Shown here piece after piece: positions 46,589-55,153 of a DNA stretch of 64,000 nucleotides. The notes beneath the pieces were generated by a model. The model saw nothing but the letters and a program-made list of their open reading frames with translations. It was not told the origin of the DNA and did no database searches. The position numbers were made by a program, and so were the translations under genes. The DNA comes from Arthrobacter sp. KBS0703 (GTDB lineage Bacteria; Actinomycetota; Actinomycetes; Actinomycetales; Micrococcaceae). The stretch spans positions 1,736,001 through 1,800,000 of the forward strand of contig NZ_MVDG02000001.1 of the NCBI RefSeq assembly GCF_002008315.2. Direction: 5' to 3'. Each line of letters begins with the position of its first letter. Positions within the stretch are counted from its first letter, which is position 1.

Positions 46589-46741
46589 TTAACGCCCGAC
46601 GGCGATCAGTGCCAGCGCCGCGTCGTGAGGTTTCTGGAGATCCGGGCCGGTGTAGTTCTCGAACGCCGACAACCGGTTGACAATGGTGTTCCGGTGGCAG
46701 GCCAGACGGTCCGCGGTCGCGACGAGGCAGCCCCGGGCACT
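46589..46741 (-). pseudogene. PucR/CdaR-type regulator, C-terminal helix-turn-helix remnant
   Basis: Fifty codons in frame ending at TAA 46589: the stretch LVATADRLACHRNTIVNRLSAFENYTGPDL matches the PucR C-terminal HTH (xxLxVHRNTxxYRLxxxxxLTGxDL). The frame is closed by a stop at 46742-46744 and there is no start codon, so only the tail of a regulator remains. PucR-type regulators often control purine, amide or aromatic catabolism genes, and the DUF1445/permease unit lies next to it. Confidence 0.65.
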
Positions 46742-46803
46742 ACAGATATCAGGAGCGGCTGTACACGCACTTCATGCAGGAAGGGATGGACGCTGCGGAA
46801 TAA

Positions 46804-46848
46804 GAATGCACGGCCAGGCAGTGGTTACCACTGCCCGGCCGTGCATTC
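46804..46848. terminator. Strong bidirectional hairpin
   Basis: GAATGCACGGCC-a-GGCAGTGG, loop TTA, CCACTGCC-c-GGCCGTGCATTC: a 20-bp stem with one A/C mismatch. It lies just beyond the leftward 73-codon ORF and right of the PucR remnant, so it likely terminates the DUF1445/permease operon. Confidence 0.8.
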
Positions 46849-46853
46849 GGGAA

Positions 46854-47075
46854 TCAAATTTCGTTGGGCACCAGGAGGCCGATGCGTGTCCACAGGCACG
46901 GCCGGCCCGAATCGCTCGGGACGAGCTGGCCCTCCCGTAGTGCTATCTGCACTCCCGCGGGGCCTTGCCAGATCCCCGAGAGTTCGCAGTGCGTGCCGGT
47001 GGTTTGTTGCCGTGGCCCCGACGGCCTGACGATCCTTTGGGCCATCCTCTCGGCCGCCGGAATCCGCTTTTTCAC
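46854..47075 (-). CDS. Small hypothetical protein at the end of the DUF1445 operon
   Basis: 73 residues from a GTG at 47075 that follows the DUF1445 stop by 3 bp and has GGGAGAGG about ten bases upstream. The C-terminal half (ELSGIWQGPAGVQIALREGQLVP...) looks like a small beta domain. Its stop lies six bases before a strong terminator, which supports it being the last gene of the operon. Family not recognised. Confidence 0.5.
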   Translation of the reverse strand: MKKRIPAAERMAQRIVRPSGPRQQTTGTHCELSGIWQGPAGVQIALREGQLVPSDSGRPCLWTRIGLLVPNEI

Positions 47076-47078
47076 TGC

Positions 47079-47879
47079 TTATTCCTCTCCCGCTGATTCC
47101 CGGTAGCTGCTTTCAGGAACATCAGTGATGAACATGTGCCCCGGAGCATGGCTGATGGCGAACGGTGGCCGGGATGCCATCACTGCGCTCTGCGGTGTCA
47201 CGCCGCAGGCCCAGAACACCGGCACCTCCCCCGGCCGGATTTCCACGGCATCTCCGAAGTCGGGGCGGTTGATGTCGGCAATTCCCAGTTCCTCGGGGGA
47301 TCCGACATGGACGGGTGCGCCATGGACCTTGGGCACCTGTGAAGTGACCCTGATGGCCGTTTCGACCATCTCGGCCGGCATTGGGCGCATGGAGACGACC
47401 ATCGGCCCGTGGAGGCGCCCCGCGGGAGTGCACTCCACATTTGTCCGGTACATGGGAACGTTGCGGCCGGTTTCGGTGTGGCGCAGCGGGATGCCCTCGC
47501 TGGCAAGCGCGGCCTCGAACGTGAAGCTGCAGCCAATGAGCACGGCCACCATGTCGTCGCGCCAGACCGCAGAAACGTTGGGGACTTCGTCGGCGAGGAC
47601 GCCGTCCTTCCACAGTCGGTACGCCGGAATGTCGCTGCGGATATCGGAGCCGGCCGCCAGTGCACTTTCGTGGCTGCCCGCGGGGATGATGTCGATGACA
47701 GGGCAGGCCTTCGGATTGAGCCGGCAGAACTCGATGAATTCGTCGGCGTAGTCGGCGGGCACTGCTATGAGGTTCGCCTGGGTGAAGCCGTCGCTCCATC
47801 CGGAGGTGGGCGTCACGAGGCCGTCGCGGAACTGGCGGCGCGCTTCGGCCGGCGCGACAGCGGCGTTCGACTGGTTCAT
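47079..47879 (-). CDS. DUF1445 putative hydro-lyase
   Basis: 266 residues of the DUF1445 family (annotated as putative hydro-lyase; related to D-glutamate cyclase). Family blocks: [55 protein letters not shown] and [33 protein letters not shown] (Cys and His near the C-terminus). Its ATG overlaps the permease stop (ATGA). Probably acts on the compound imported by the permease. Confidence 0.87.
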   Translation of the reverse strand: MNQSNAAVAPAEARRQFRDGLVTPTSGWSDGFTQANLIAVPADYADEFIEFCRLNPKACPVIDIIPAGSHESALAAGSDIRSDIPAYRLWKDGVLADEVPNVSAVWRDDMVAVLIGCSFTFEAALASEGIPLRHTETGRNVPMYRTNVECTPAGRLHGPMVVSMRPMPAEMVETAIRVTSQVPKVHGAPVHVGSPEELGIADINRPDFGDAVEIRPGEVPVFWACGVTPQSAVMASRPPFAISHAPGHMFITDVPESSYRESAGEE

Positions 47880-49237
47880 CGCGTGCCGCTTTCCGCCAGT
47901 TCAACTGGCGCCTGCAGGTACTCCTCGTCCTCGGCGACGTTGGAGTCCCGGCCGAGCGCCAGGCCCACAAGGGTCAGCAGGCACGCGACGCTGAGGTATA
48001 CAGCCACCGGGACCCAGCTGTGGAAAGTGCTCTGCAGCAGCGTGAACATGAAGGGCGCGATGGCGCCGCCGATGATTCCGGCAAAGGTGTAGGCCAGCGA
48101 GCTGCCGGTGGACCGGAGCCGCGGGGAGAACTGCTCAACAACGAAGGCTGCCTGCGGCCCGTACATGAAGGAGTGGCAGAGCAGGCCCAGGACCGTGCCG
48201 ACGATCAGCATGGCCGGGGAACGTCCTTCGAGGACGATGAAGAACAGGAACCCCCACACCGCGGCCGCCGCAGCGGCAATGCCGTACACGAGCCGGCGGT
48301 TGATGCGGTCAGAGATGTGGCCTGCGAGCGGCATCGTGACCAGCTGGAGTGCCGACCCGATGAGGACGGCCACGAGCACCTGGCCGCGGTCAAAGCCAAG
48401 CTCCTGGATGCCGTAGGTGAGTGTAAAGACGGTGCACAGTGCGTAGGTGACGTCCGGGCCAATCCGGCTGAGCATGGCGGCCAGCAGGGGACGGCGCTGG
48501 GTGGTGAGGACTTCCCTGATAGGGGCCTTGGGTTTGTCTCCCCTGGCCTCCATGGCTTTGAAGATGGGGGTGTCCTCGAGTTTGAGGCGGATCCAGAGGC
48601 CGAAAGCGACCAGCAGGGCGGAGATCAGGAACGCAATTCTCCAGCCGTAGTCGAGGAATTGTTCCTCCGACAGGGCCAGCGTCAGCACGGCAAGCGCGCC
48701 GTTGGCCATGAGGTTGCCGGCCGGCGGGCCGATCTGCGCCGCGGACGCCCAGAAGCCGCGGCGGTTGGGGTCACCGAATTCGCTGGAGAGCAGCACGGCG
48801 CCGCCCCATTCGCCGCCGACGCCGACGCCCTGTGCGAAACGCAGGAACACCAGGATGGCCGGTGCGATGACGCCGATGTTGTCGTACGTGGGCAGCAGAC
48901 CGATGAGGAAGGTCGCGACGCCAATCAGCATGAGGGTGAAGACCAGGATCTTCTTGCGGCCGATTTCATCCCCGAGCCGGCCGAAGATAATGCCGCCGAC
49001 CGGGCGGGAAATGTATCCCACGGCATAGGTCGAGAAGGCGAGGAGAGTGCCGGTCACCGGGTCCGAGGCCGGGAAGAAGATGAGCGGGAAAACGATCGCC
49101 GCTGCCGCAGAGTAGACGGCGAAGTCGTAGAACTCAAGGGCCGTGCCTGTCAGGCTGGCGGCGAATGCCTTGTACATGCCTTTGCGCCCTACAAAGGGTG
49201 CCTGGGTCCCGGAGGCCATTACGGGTTGATTGGCCAT
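47876..49237 (-). CDS. MHS-type MFS permease
   Basis: 453 residues, metabolite:H+ symporter subgroup. The first helix is [23 protein letters not shown], followed by [19 protein letters not shown] and [17 protein letters not shown], all typical. ATG at 49237 is preceded by GGAGG at five bases; longer in-frame readings from 49429 cross the operator. Forms an operon with the DUF1445 gene and the small ORF. Confidence 0.88.
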   Translation of the reverse strand: MANQPVMASGTQAPFVGRKGMYKAFAASLTGTALEFYDFAVYSAAAAIVFPLIFFPASDPVTGTLLAFSTYAVGYISRPVGGIIFGRLGDEIGRKKILVFTLMLIGVATFLIGLLPTYDNIGVIAPAILVFLRFAQGVGVGGEWGGAVLLSSEFGDPNRRGFWASAAQIGPPAGNLMANGALAVLTLALSEEQFLDYGWRIAFLISALLVAFGLWIRLKLEDTPIFKAMEARGDKPKAPIREVLTTQRRPLLAAMLSRIGPDVTYALCTVFTLTYGIQELGFDRGQVLVAVLIGSALQLVTMPLAGHISDRINRRLVYGIAAAAAAVWGFLFFIVLEGRSPAMLIVGTVLGLLCHSFMYGPQAAFVVEQFSPRLRSTGSSLAYTFAGIIGGAIAPFMFTLLQSTFHSWVPVAVYLSVACLLTLVGLALGRDSNVAEDEEYLQAPVELAESGTR

Positions 49238-49402
49238 GTTTCCTCCATGAAGAGTGTGGAATTCATCGGCTGCTGCGACGGATGATGCTTGCTGCCCGTG
49301 GTGTCCAGGCCTGCGACGATGACAGGTGGGGCACAGAAGCAGTTTGTGTGAGGCTTGCCGCCAGCGTGGCCGGAAACCTAGCGTGTGTTGAATTGTCAGA
49401 TC

Positions 49403-49427
49403 GTTCAACAATTCATTCTTGTTGAAC
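49403..49427. promoter_or_regulatory. GntR-type operator upstream of the permease operon
   Basis: GTTCAACAA-(7 bp)-TTGTTGAAC, perfect 9-bp arms. The right arm also forms part of a near-palindrome TTGTTGAACAA (49419-49429), and a further half site TTGAATTGTC lies at 49389-49398. The sequence is typical for FCD-type GntR regulators. It sits ~165 bp upstream of the permease start. Confidence 0.65.
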
Positions 49428-49581
49428 AATTTACGCGACGTAGGTCACACCGTCAAGGTTCGACAAAAAATCCGTGGTTGAGGGCAGGGAGGAACCAGGG
49501 AGGGTCACGCGTGACAGGAGCCGGACTGGCGCAGGCCGGGTTTCCTGCTCGGAGGCAGTTCCGGCGCGGAGGCGGTTGCGG

Positions 49582-50316
49582 CTAGGAGGCGTGCACCGCA
49601 GTCTGGTGCTCTTCGGACCGGTCGAGATACGACAGCAGGCGTTCGGCTGCCAGCTCGGTGTCGCCGGTCTCGAGAGCTTTGCAGATTTCCTCGTTGTCCT
49701 GCAGATAATCCTGGTAGAAGCCGCTGTCGACAGACGCCTTGTGGAAAAAGAGCCTCATCTCGGCGAGCACCTGCGACATGATGGTGTTGAGGCGTTCACT
49801 GGACGCCATTGCGACGAGGGCGCCGTGAAAATGCTGGTTGGCGCTGCCGAGGCCTTCGCTGTCCCCCGCCGCGGCTGCGCGCTTGCCCTCCTCGACGGCG
49901 GCCCGCACGGATGCGATGCTTTCCGGACTGCCGCCACCGCGGACGGCACTGACCTCGATGGCCCGCCGCACGGTGTAGACGTCATGTATGTCGCTGACAC
50001 CCAGGCTGGCAACGAAGACGCCGCGGTTGGGCTGACGGACCACGAGCCGCTCGCTGGCAAGTTCGGCGAACGCTTCACGCACAGTATTGCGGGAGACGCC
50101 GAGCTCTTCGGACAGGGCCTCCTCCTTGAGCTTCGATCCCGGCAGGAGGGCGCCTTCCGCGATCTGGAGGCGCAGCTCAGTCGCGACGCGGGTCGCCACG
50201 GAGGGAACCGCAACGCGCAGCCTGGACATTCCGCCCGGCGATACCGCTCCGCCGTGAGGGGCCGCCGCAGGTTCGTGGAAGCGGGAATTCTCGGCGTTCG
50301 GGTTCACAGGGGCCAT
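49582..50316 (-). CDS. GntR family regulator, FCD type
   Basis: 244 residues. The winged helix-turn-helix is LKEEALSEELGVSRNTVREAFAELASERLV (about residues 62-91); the C-terminal all-helical FCD domain has the metal/ligand histidines in NQHFHGALV and conserved helices. Upstream of and codirectional with the permease/DUF1445 unit. Palindromes before the permease operon and before this gene share the core GTTGAAC, suggesting control of both. Confidence 0.9.
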   Translation of the reverse strand: MAPVNPNAENSRFHEPAAAPHGGAVSPGGMSRLRVAVPSVATRVATELRLQIAEGALLPGSKLKEEALSEELGVSRNTVREAFAELASERLVVRQPNRGVFVASLGVSDIHDVYTVRRAIEVSAVRGGGSPESIASVRAAVEEGKRAAAAGDSEGLGSANQHFHGALVAMASSERLNTIMSQVLAEMRLFFHKASVDSGFYQDYLQDNEEICKALETGDTELAAERLLSYLDRSEEHQTAVHAS

Positions 50317-50360
50317 ACCTCCGAATTTACACGAGCTTCACAACAATCCGATTGCTGAAT

Positions 50361-50369
50361 CGTTGAACG
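50361..50369. promoter_or_regulatory. Second GntR-like site, upstream of gntR itself
   Basis: CGTTGAACG is a 9-bp palindrome around a central G. It shares GTTGAAC with the operator at 49403-49427 and lies 45 bp upstream of the gntR start codon, a position consistent with autoregulation. Confidence 0.45.
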
Positions 50370-50389
50370 TTCTCCGAGTCGGCTGGCTC

Positions 50390-50584
50390 TTAGTCCGTGG
50401 GTTTGTGCCGTGCTTCCTGCTGATGTTTTTCAAGCTTTTCTTCAGAATCCCTGCGACGCTGACCCACCGTTCGTATCTGGCCGGTGTGCGGCGCCGACTG
50501 TTCACTCTTAGCTTGGCCTTGAGCCTGCTTTTCCGCGGCGGCAGAGGCTTGCTGCTCAGAGCCGGTACCTGCATTTTCGCTCAT
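50390..50584 (-). CDS. Small hydrophilic, probably disordered protein
   Basis: 64 residues starting MSENAGTGSEQQA, with GGGAGG eight bases before the ATG at 50584. Composition is dominated by Gln, Glu, Ala, Ser, Lys and Arg with no hydrophobic core, so it is predicted disordered. Function unknown. It lies between gntR and the divergent lipid-kinase-like gene. Confidence 0.65.
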   Translation of the reverse strand: MSENAGTGSEQQASAAAEKQAQGQAKSEQSAPHTGQIRTVGQRRRDSEEKLEKHQQEARHKPTD

Positions 50585-50698
50585 ACACAAATCCTCCCAC
50601 CACCCCGGCCTGGAAGAACTGAAGTCCGGGTTGTCCCCGATAAACTCACTCTAGAAGTTGATGTTCAATGTGGGACGGCTAGTCGAAGGAATAACTCC

Positions 50699-51598
50699 AT
50701 GGTCGCTTCATCGTCCCCGGTACCGTTTGACCGGATCATCTTGATTTTTAATCCGGTCAGCAGCCGGAACCCTGCCCAACTGGCCGAGCAGCTGCGCGCC
50801 GAAGTGAGCCGCCGCCTACCCGATATGCCCGTTCGTTTGGAGCCAAGTGAGTTCCCCGGCCACGCGCGTGAGCTCGCCCGGACGGCGGCGGCCTCCGGCC
50901 GACCCCTGATCGTGTCTGTCAGCGGTGACGGCGGGTACAACGAGGTGGTCAACGGGGTAATGGACGTCGCCGAAAGCCGCGCGGTCTGCGCGGTACTGGC
51001 CAGCGGAAACGCCAACGACCACCACCGCAGCACCCCTCGGATTCCGCTGATCGAAGCAATCGTCCGGGGCAAGGTCAGTCGAATCGATCTGCTGCGGCTG
51101 ACCCATGGGGTGGGAAAGGCTGCCTGGACGCACTACGCCCACTCGTACATTGGCCTGGGGCTGACTCCCGCGATGGCCATCGGAATTGAGCGGGGCAACA
51201 AGGGGGTTCTCAAGGAGCTCGTCTCTGTCGTACACACACTGACCCGGCTGCAGCCGTTCGAAATCATCCGTGATGACGGCGCCCGCGCTGTGTTCGACAG
51301 CCTCATCCTGGCCAATGTCCCGGCCATGGCGAAGTACGGCAGAATCAGTGAAACCGGCGACCCAGACGACGGGCTGTTCGAGGTCATCATGCTGCCTCAC
51401 GCCAGTAGATGGCGGATGGCGCTCATGACACTTCGCGCCGTGACGATTGGGCTCGGCGTCCAACCCGGCGTCAGCCGCTACAGCTTCCGGACGACGGAAT
51501 CCGTTCCCCTGCAGTTCGACGGCGAAGTGAAGACGCTGGCGGCGGGCACGCCGGTGGTGGTGGAATCCGCACACCGCGCGCTCGCTACCCTCGGATAA
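50699..51598 (+). CDS. Diacylglycerol kinase-like protein with an altered nucleotide motif
   Basis: 299 residues of the DAGK/YegS/LCB5 fold. The usual GGDGTxNEV loop reads SGDGGYNEVVNGV (about residues 78-90), with Ser for the first Gly and Gly for Thr; the second loop is LASGNANDHHRS. The C-terminal beta domain (FDSLILANVPAMAKYGRISETGDPDDGLFEVIML) is well preserved, with the family's DG-LFEV block. Substrate unknown, probably a lipid. Start ATG 50699 follows AAGGAATAA. Confidence 0.82.
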   Translation: MVASSSPVPFDRIILIFNPVSSRNPAQLAEQLRAEVSRRLPDMPVRLEPSEFPGHARELARTAAASGRPLIVSVSGDGGYNEVVNGVMDVAESRAVCAVLASGNANDHHRSTPRIPLIEAIVRGKVSRIDLLRLTHGVGKAAWTHYAHSYIGLGLTPAMAIGIERGNKGVLKELVSVVHTLTRLQPFEIIRDDGARAVFDSLILANVPAMAKYGRISETGDPDDGLFEVIMLPHASRWRMALMTLRAVTIGLGVQPGVSRYSFRTTESVPLQFDGEVKTLAAGTPVVVESAHRALATLG

Positions 51599-51712
51599 AC
51601 GACGGCAAGGAATGGAGGTAGAGCTCCCCAACGAGCCCCCCGCTCCGGGAGGATAATTGCATCGGACGTCAACGGTCAGCCAGACAAGAACCACGGGCAC
51701 GAAGGAGTCCGG

Positions 51713-52321
51713 ATGTACACGGTCCCGCGCATCACGGTCGAGGTACCGGTCCTGAGAGTCGGGTCCGGGGCTGCGGACTACGAGAGGCTGGGCAGCTACG
51801 TGCGCTCGCTGCGCCGGGAGCACGGCCTGCATATGACGCTACTGCACATCGGCGTGCTGGACGACTTCGCCCAGGACGTCTCGGAGTGGACCAAAGGCAT
51901 CACGAGTCCCGTTGCAGCCGCCAGGATGACGGCCTCGTGGGTGAAGCGGCTGCCGGTAATGAAAGGCTTCTCGGGGCGGGCCGAAAAGCTGATCGTCCTG
52001 GGCGGCGGCAATGTGTGCGGACTCGAAGTGGACGTGCCCACGAGCGTGCGGGACTTCCAGGTCTCACTCGTGCAGGCACTGCACGAGCTGCTGGCCGAGT
52101 TGCTCGTGGACAACGTCGATGACTTCATTCTCAGCTCGCGAGCTCTTGGCTTCCGGTATCCGCATTGGACGCCCCACGTTGCCGTAGGGAGTCCGATTAC
52201 CAGGCACGGCCGCACCTGGGAGATCCAACCGGTGACGATCGATTTCGGCGAATCGCGCATTCGGAACCGCCAGCTGCTGCCCGCGCTTGACGCTGAAGAC
52301 GGCGTCCCTTCCACCGAATGA
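51713..52321 (+). CDS. 2'-5' RNA ligase-like (2H phosphoesterase) protein
   Basis: 202 residues. The first 2H motif is HMTLLH (His40-x-Thr42); the second is PHVAVG near residue 165, where Ala replaces the usual Thr/Ser. Overall length and the strand pattern fit the 2H superfamily (LigT, CPDase). With one altered motif it may be weak or inactive, and the substrate is not predictable. Confidence 0.65.
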   Translation: MYTVPRITVEVPVLRVGSGAADYERLGSYVRSLRREHGLHMTLLHIGVLDDFAQDVSEWTKGITSPVAAARMTASWVKRLPVMKGFSGRAEKLIVLGGGNVCGLEVDVPTSVRDFQVSLVQALHELLAELLVDNVDDFILSSRALGFRYPHWTPHVAVGSPITRHGRTWEIQPVTIDFGESRIRNRQLLPALDAEDGVPSTE

Positions 52322-52343
52322 GGGTGCAACCTACGCTGAGGAT

Positions 52344-53162
52344 ATGTCCCGACTAAGCGTCAACGGCGTCGATCTCTACTATGAGGAACGCGGCGAGGGG
52401 ATCCCTATTTTGGGCGTGCACGAGACGCCCGGTTCAGCCGCGATGTGGGCGGATGCCGCCGAGGAACTGGCCAGGCGTGGCCGGTGCATCATCTATGACC
52501 GCCGGGGATTCCACCGCAGCGCTCCCCCGGCGCCGTTCGCCACGCTGGACCTGGTCGAGCACGTCGACGACGCGGCAGGCGTGCTGGCCGCCCTGCACGC
52601 GGGCGCGGCCGTAGTGATCGGCCGCAGGACGGGCGGCCTCATCGCCATCGAGCTCGCCCGCCGGTTCCCGGACAAAGTCAAGGCGCTGGTCCTTCTGGAG
52701 CCGGCCCTGTTCACCATCGACCCGGAGGCCGATGCTTGGGCCCGTAACCTTCGCCTCAGGGTGCTGGAGCACTCGGCCGGTCAGCACGGGCTGGTTGCGG
52801 AGGCTGTAATCCGGGAGACCCTTGGCGATGGGGCCGGGGAGTCGCTGCCGGAGCATCTCAGGAACATGCTGGCGGGCACCGCGTACGCCGTCCTCGCCGA
52901 GATCAACGGTCATGGCATGGACCTCAGCGAGGACGCCCTGGAGCTGGAGGAAGACAAACTGGCCGGGATCCGACAGCCCACGCTGATAGTTTCCGCTGAG
53001 GAATCGCCCGCGGCCTGCCGGCTGGTGAACGCCCGGCTGTCCGGGGCTCTGCCGTTCACCCGCACGGTGCTCGTGGCTGGCGGACATATCATCAACCCCG
53101 CCCATCCGGCGGTGCTGGACTTCGTGAACCGCATCGCTGCGAGACCGGACGCGTGGGCCTAG
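52344..53162 (+). CDS. Alpha/beta hydrolase fold protein lacking the nucleophile serine
   Basis: 272 residues with a clear alpha/beta hydrolase pattern: oxyanion region HETPGSAAMW, YDRRGFHRSA, and late His in VAGGHIINPAHPAVL. The nucleophile elbow reads VIGRRTGGLIA where G-x-S-x-G is expected: Arg95 (AGG, 52626-52628) takes the place of Ser. A single G-to-C change would restore AGC (Ser). Either the protein is non-catalytic or a base is miscalled. Confidence 0.8.
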   Translation: MSRLSVNGVDLYYEERGEGIPILGVHETPGSAAMWADAAEELARRGRCIIYDRRGFHRSAPPAPFATLDLVEHVDDAAGVLAALHAGAAVVIGRRTGGLIAIELARRFPDKVKALVLLEPALFTIDPEADAWARNLRLRVLEHSAGQHGLVAEAVIRETLGDGAGESLPEHLRNMLAGTAYAVLAEINGHGMDLSEDALELEEDKLAGIRQPTLIVSAEESPAACRLVNARLSGALPFTRTVLVAGGHIINPAHPAVLDFVNRIAARPDAWA

Positions 53163-53317
53163 TCCCCCAATACAGTGCCCCCAATTGCGGGGTCGCCGCG
53201 GGGCACAGCAGATTGCTCCGCTAAGTGACGTTCACCAGGACGAACCCGGCTACGGACAGGGCCGGCGCAACCAGGACAAAGTCATGCTCGGATGCCGCGC
53301 CGTGTCCCGCACGTTAC

Positions 53318-53915
53318 TCAGAAGGTCAGCTTGGCCGCTCCGAATGACACGCTGAATTGCACGCACCACAGATCGACGGACTTGTACCTTTTCAGATCAA
53401 CCCCGGCGGGGATTGCGTAGACCTGATTGCCCTGGTTTCCCTTGATGACGCCGAGGTCGTAGTGATCGGCGGCACCGGCGACAAACCAACCGCCCGTTCC
53501 CTCCACGACGTCCGCAGCACTCAGCCAGACGTGCACGTCCGGCCCGTTGGACGTGTCCAGATTCTCCAGGGTTAGTACGCGGTCGTTGTTCGGCTGCCTC
53601 AGGATCCGAACCGTCCCCGACGTCGTGTGTTCGTGGCTGATCAAGGAACCCACGGCAACTTGGACCGACCCGGCAGGCGCCTGCCGGGTGGGGGGCGGTC
53701 GCGGGCGGCGACGGAGCGCCCGATGAAGCGGAGGGCGGGGATTGCGCATTTTCGGGAGATGCAGCCACGGTAGGGATTTGTTCATCCACGCGCACGTCGA
53801 CGAAGAGAAGCCACGGCTTGAACACCGCCAGCCCAATGGCCAGCAGGAGTACGGCCGCTCCAGCCACCACCACGGGCCACAACCGCCTGCGGCCACGGGC
53901 CTTCACGGGGAACAT
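53318..53915 (-). pseudogene. Membrane-anchored DM13 domain protein, one frameshift as read
   Basis: The N-terminal part (MFPVKARGRRRLW, then one membrane helix VVVAGAAVLLLAIGLAVF) and a Pro/Ser/Ala-rich linker are in one frame. The DM13 domain (VGSLISHEHTTSGTVRILRQ ... LDTSNGPDVHVWLSA ... VDLWCVQFSVSFGAAKL) is in another. They meet at a run of six G at 53690-53695, so a one-base error or slip there splits the gene. DM13 domains carry a conserved Cys and are proposed to take part in redox reactions outside the membrane. Confidence 0.75.
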
Positions 53916-54027
53916 TCAGCACACCGCATGGCTCCCAAGACAAGACGTGTTGATATTTCCGCCCATGCAACAATCGTCCCCGCACCAACGGTCTGACGGC
54001 AATGGCCGGCCGCGATAGCCTTTACAG

Positions 54028-54526
54028 ATGCAACGTGATGACCGTCTTGCCCTCGTCCGGTCAACCTATGACGTGGTTGCGGAGAGCTATGCGGCGTTGC
54101 TGCCCGATGCCAGTTTCGAGGCGCCGGCGGATCGCGCCATGATCGAAGGGTTCGCCAGAACTCGGGAACCTTCCCTATGAAGATTTGCAGCTGGGCGGCG
54201 TCTTCGCCTGGTACTCCATAATCCATTTGGCGCCGCTCGAACTCCCACGCGTGTTTGCAGAGTTCTTCCGGGTCCTTGCGCCCGGTGGGTATGCGTTGGT
54301 CAGCTTCCAGGTGGGTGAAGGGCCCCGCCATATATCCCGCGCCTACGGTCATGACGTGTCGATGGACGCCCAGCTCTTCCACCCGGCAGCCGTCACCCAA
54401 CAGCTGGAGCACATTGGCTTCAACGTGGTCGCTCAGATGTCACGCGGCCCCGGCCCCCGCGAGAAGTCGCCCCAGGCAGTACTCCTCGCTCAGCGACCAG
54501 CCAACCCGCAGCCCTCGGGCGCGTAA
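54028..54526 (+). pseudogene. Class I SAM methyltransferase with the cofactor-binding core deleted
   Basis: The first ~45 codons (STYDVVAESYAALLPD..., MIEGFAR) are the N-terminus of a YcgJ/UbiE-like methyltransferase. From ~54160 another frame continues with LPYEDLQLGGVFAWYSIIHLAPLELPRVFAEFFRVLAPGGYALVSF, the post-motif II part. About 65 residues, including motif I (the Gly-rich SAM loop), are absent at the join. The deletion explains both the frame change and the missing motif; it is a true deletion or an assembly collapse. Confidence 0.72.
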
Positions 54527-54602
54527 AGAGTCCCAACGACGAGGTTCGCCCCCGCCACTACGACGGATCACAGGGCCAGTGGAATTGCGGGATAATGGGA
54601 CT

Positions 54603-54920
54603 ATGACCGATCAGGACCGGGACCTTTGGGATGAGTTCGACAGGCTCAAGCCCGCAGGCCCAGACCGCGTTGCGGGGTACCCCGGAGGAGAGCCTTTGGG
54701 CTTTGGCTTCCGGACTGGTGTGCGCAGTGCCAGGGTAGCCTTCGGGTTCGCCGTGTACGCGCTGGTCCTCGGAACGGTGCTTGTCCTTATCGGGGCCATT
54801 GCCTTCATTGGCGAGGGCCAATGGCTATTGCTCGGCCTGATGGTGTTGATCGAGGCCGTCTTCATCTTTGCCTTCACCCGCTTGGTGCGCCAAGCGCGCA
54901 ACCGCCGCTCCGCCCAATAA
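54603..54920 (+). CDS. Small membrane protein
   Basis: 105 residues. A charged N-terminus (MTDQDRDLWDEFDRL) precedes two membrane helices (about 46-67 and 73-93) and a basic tail (RQARNRRSAQ). Not recognised as a named family; topology suggests both ends inside. Confidence 0.65.
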   Translation: MTDQDRDLWDEFDRLKPAGPDRVAGYPGGEPLGFGFRTGVRSARVAFGFAVYALVLGTVLVLIGAIAFIGEGQWLLLGLMVLIEAVFIFAFTRLVRQARNRRSAQ

Positions 54921-55153
54921 CGGGACAGAGCCAGCGCCGGCGTCGGGCATTCACTCCGGTGAAACCCGGAGGGCTGGACTCCGCAGGAAGTGCCCCAAGG
55001 AAACGTGGAGGAAATTCCAAGGTTTATCCAAGAGTCGTGCAGTAATGGTCCACCTCCGTTCCTGCGGGGAAGACCGAGTCATAGTCTTTCCTCGGTTGGC
55101 GGGATGAAACTCAAAGTTTGAGTTCTGCGATGCCGGCCAGCAGGGAGGATCTG

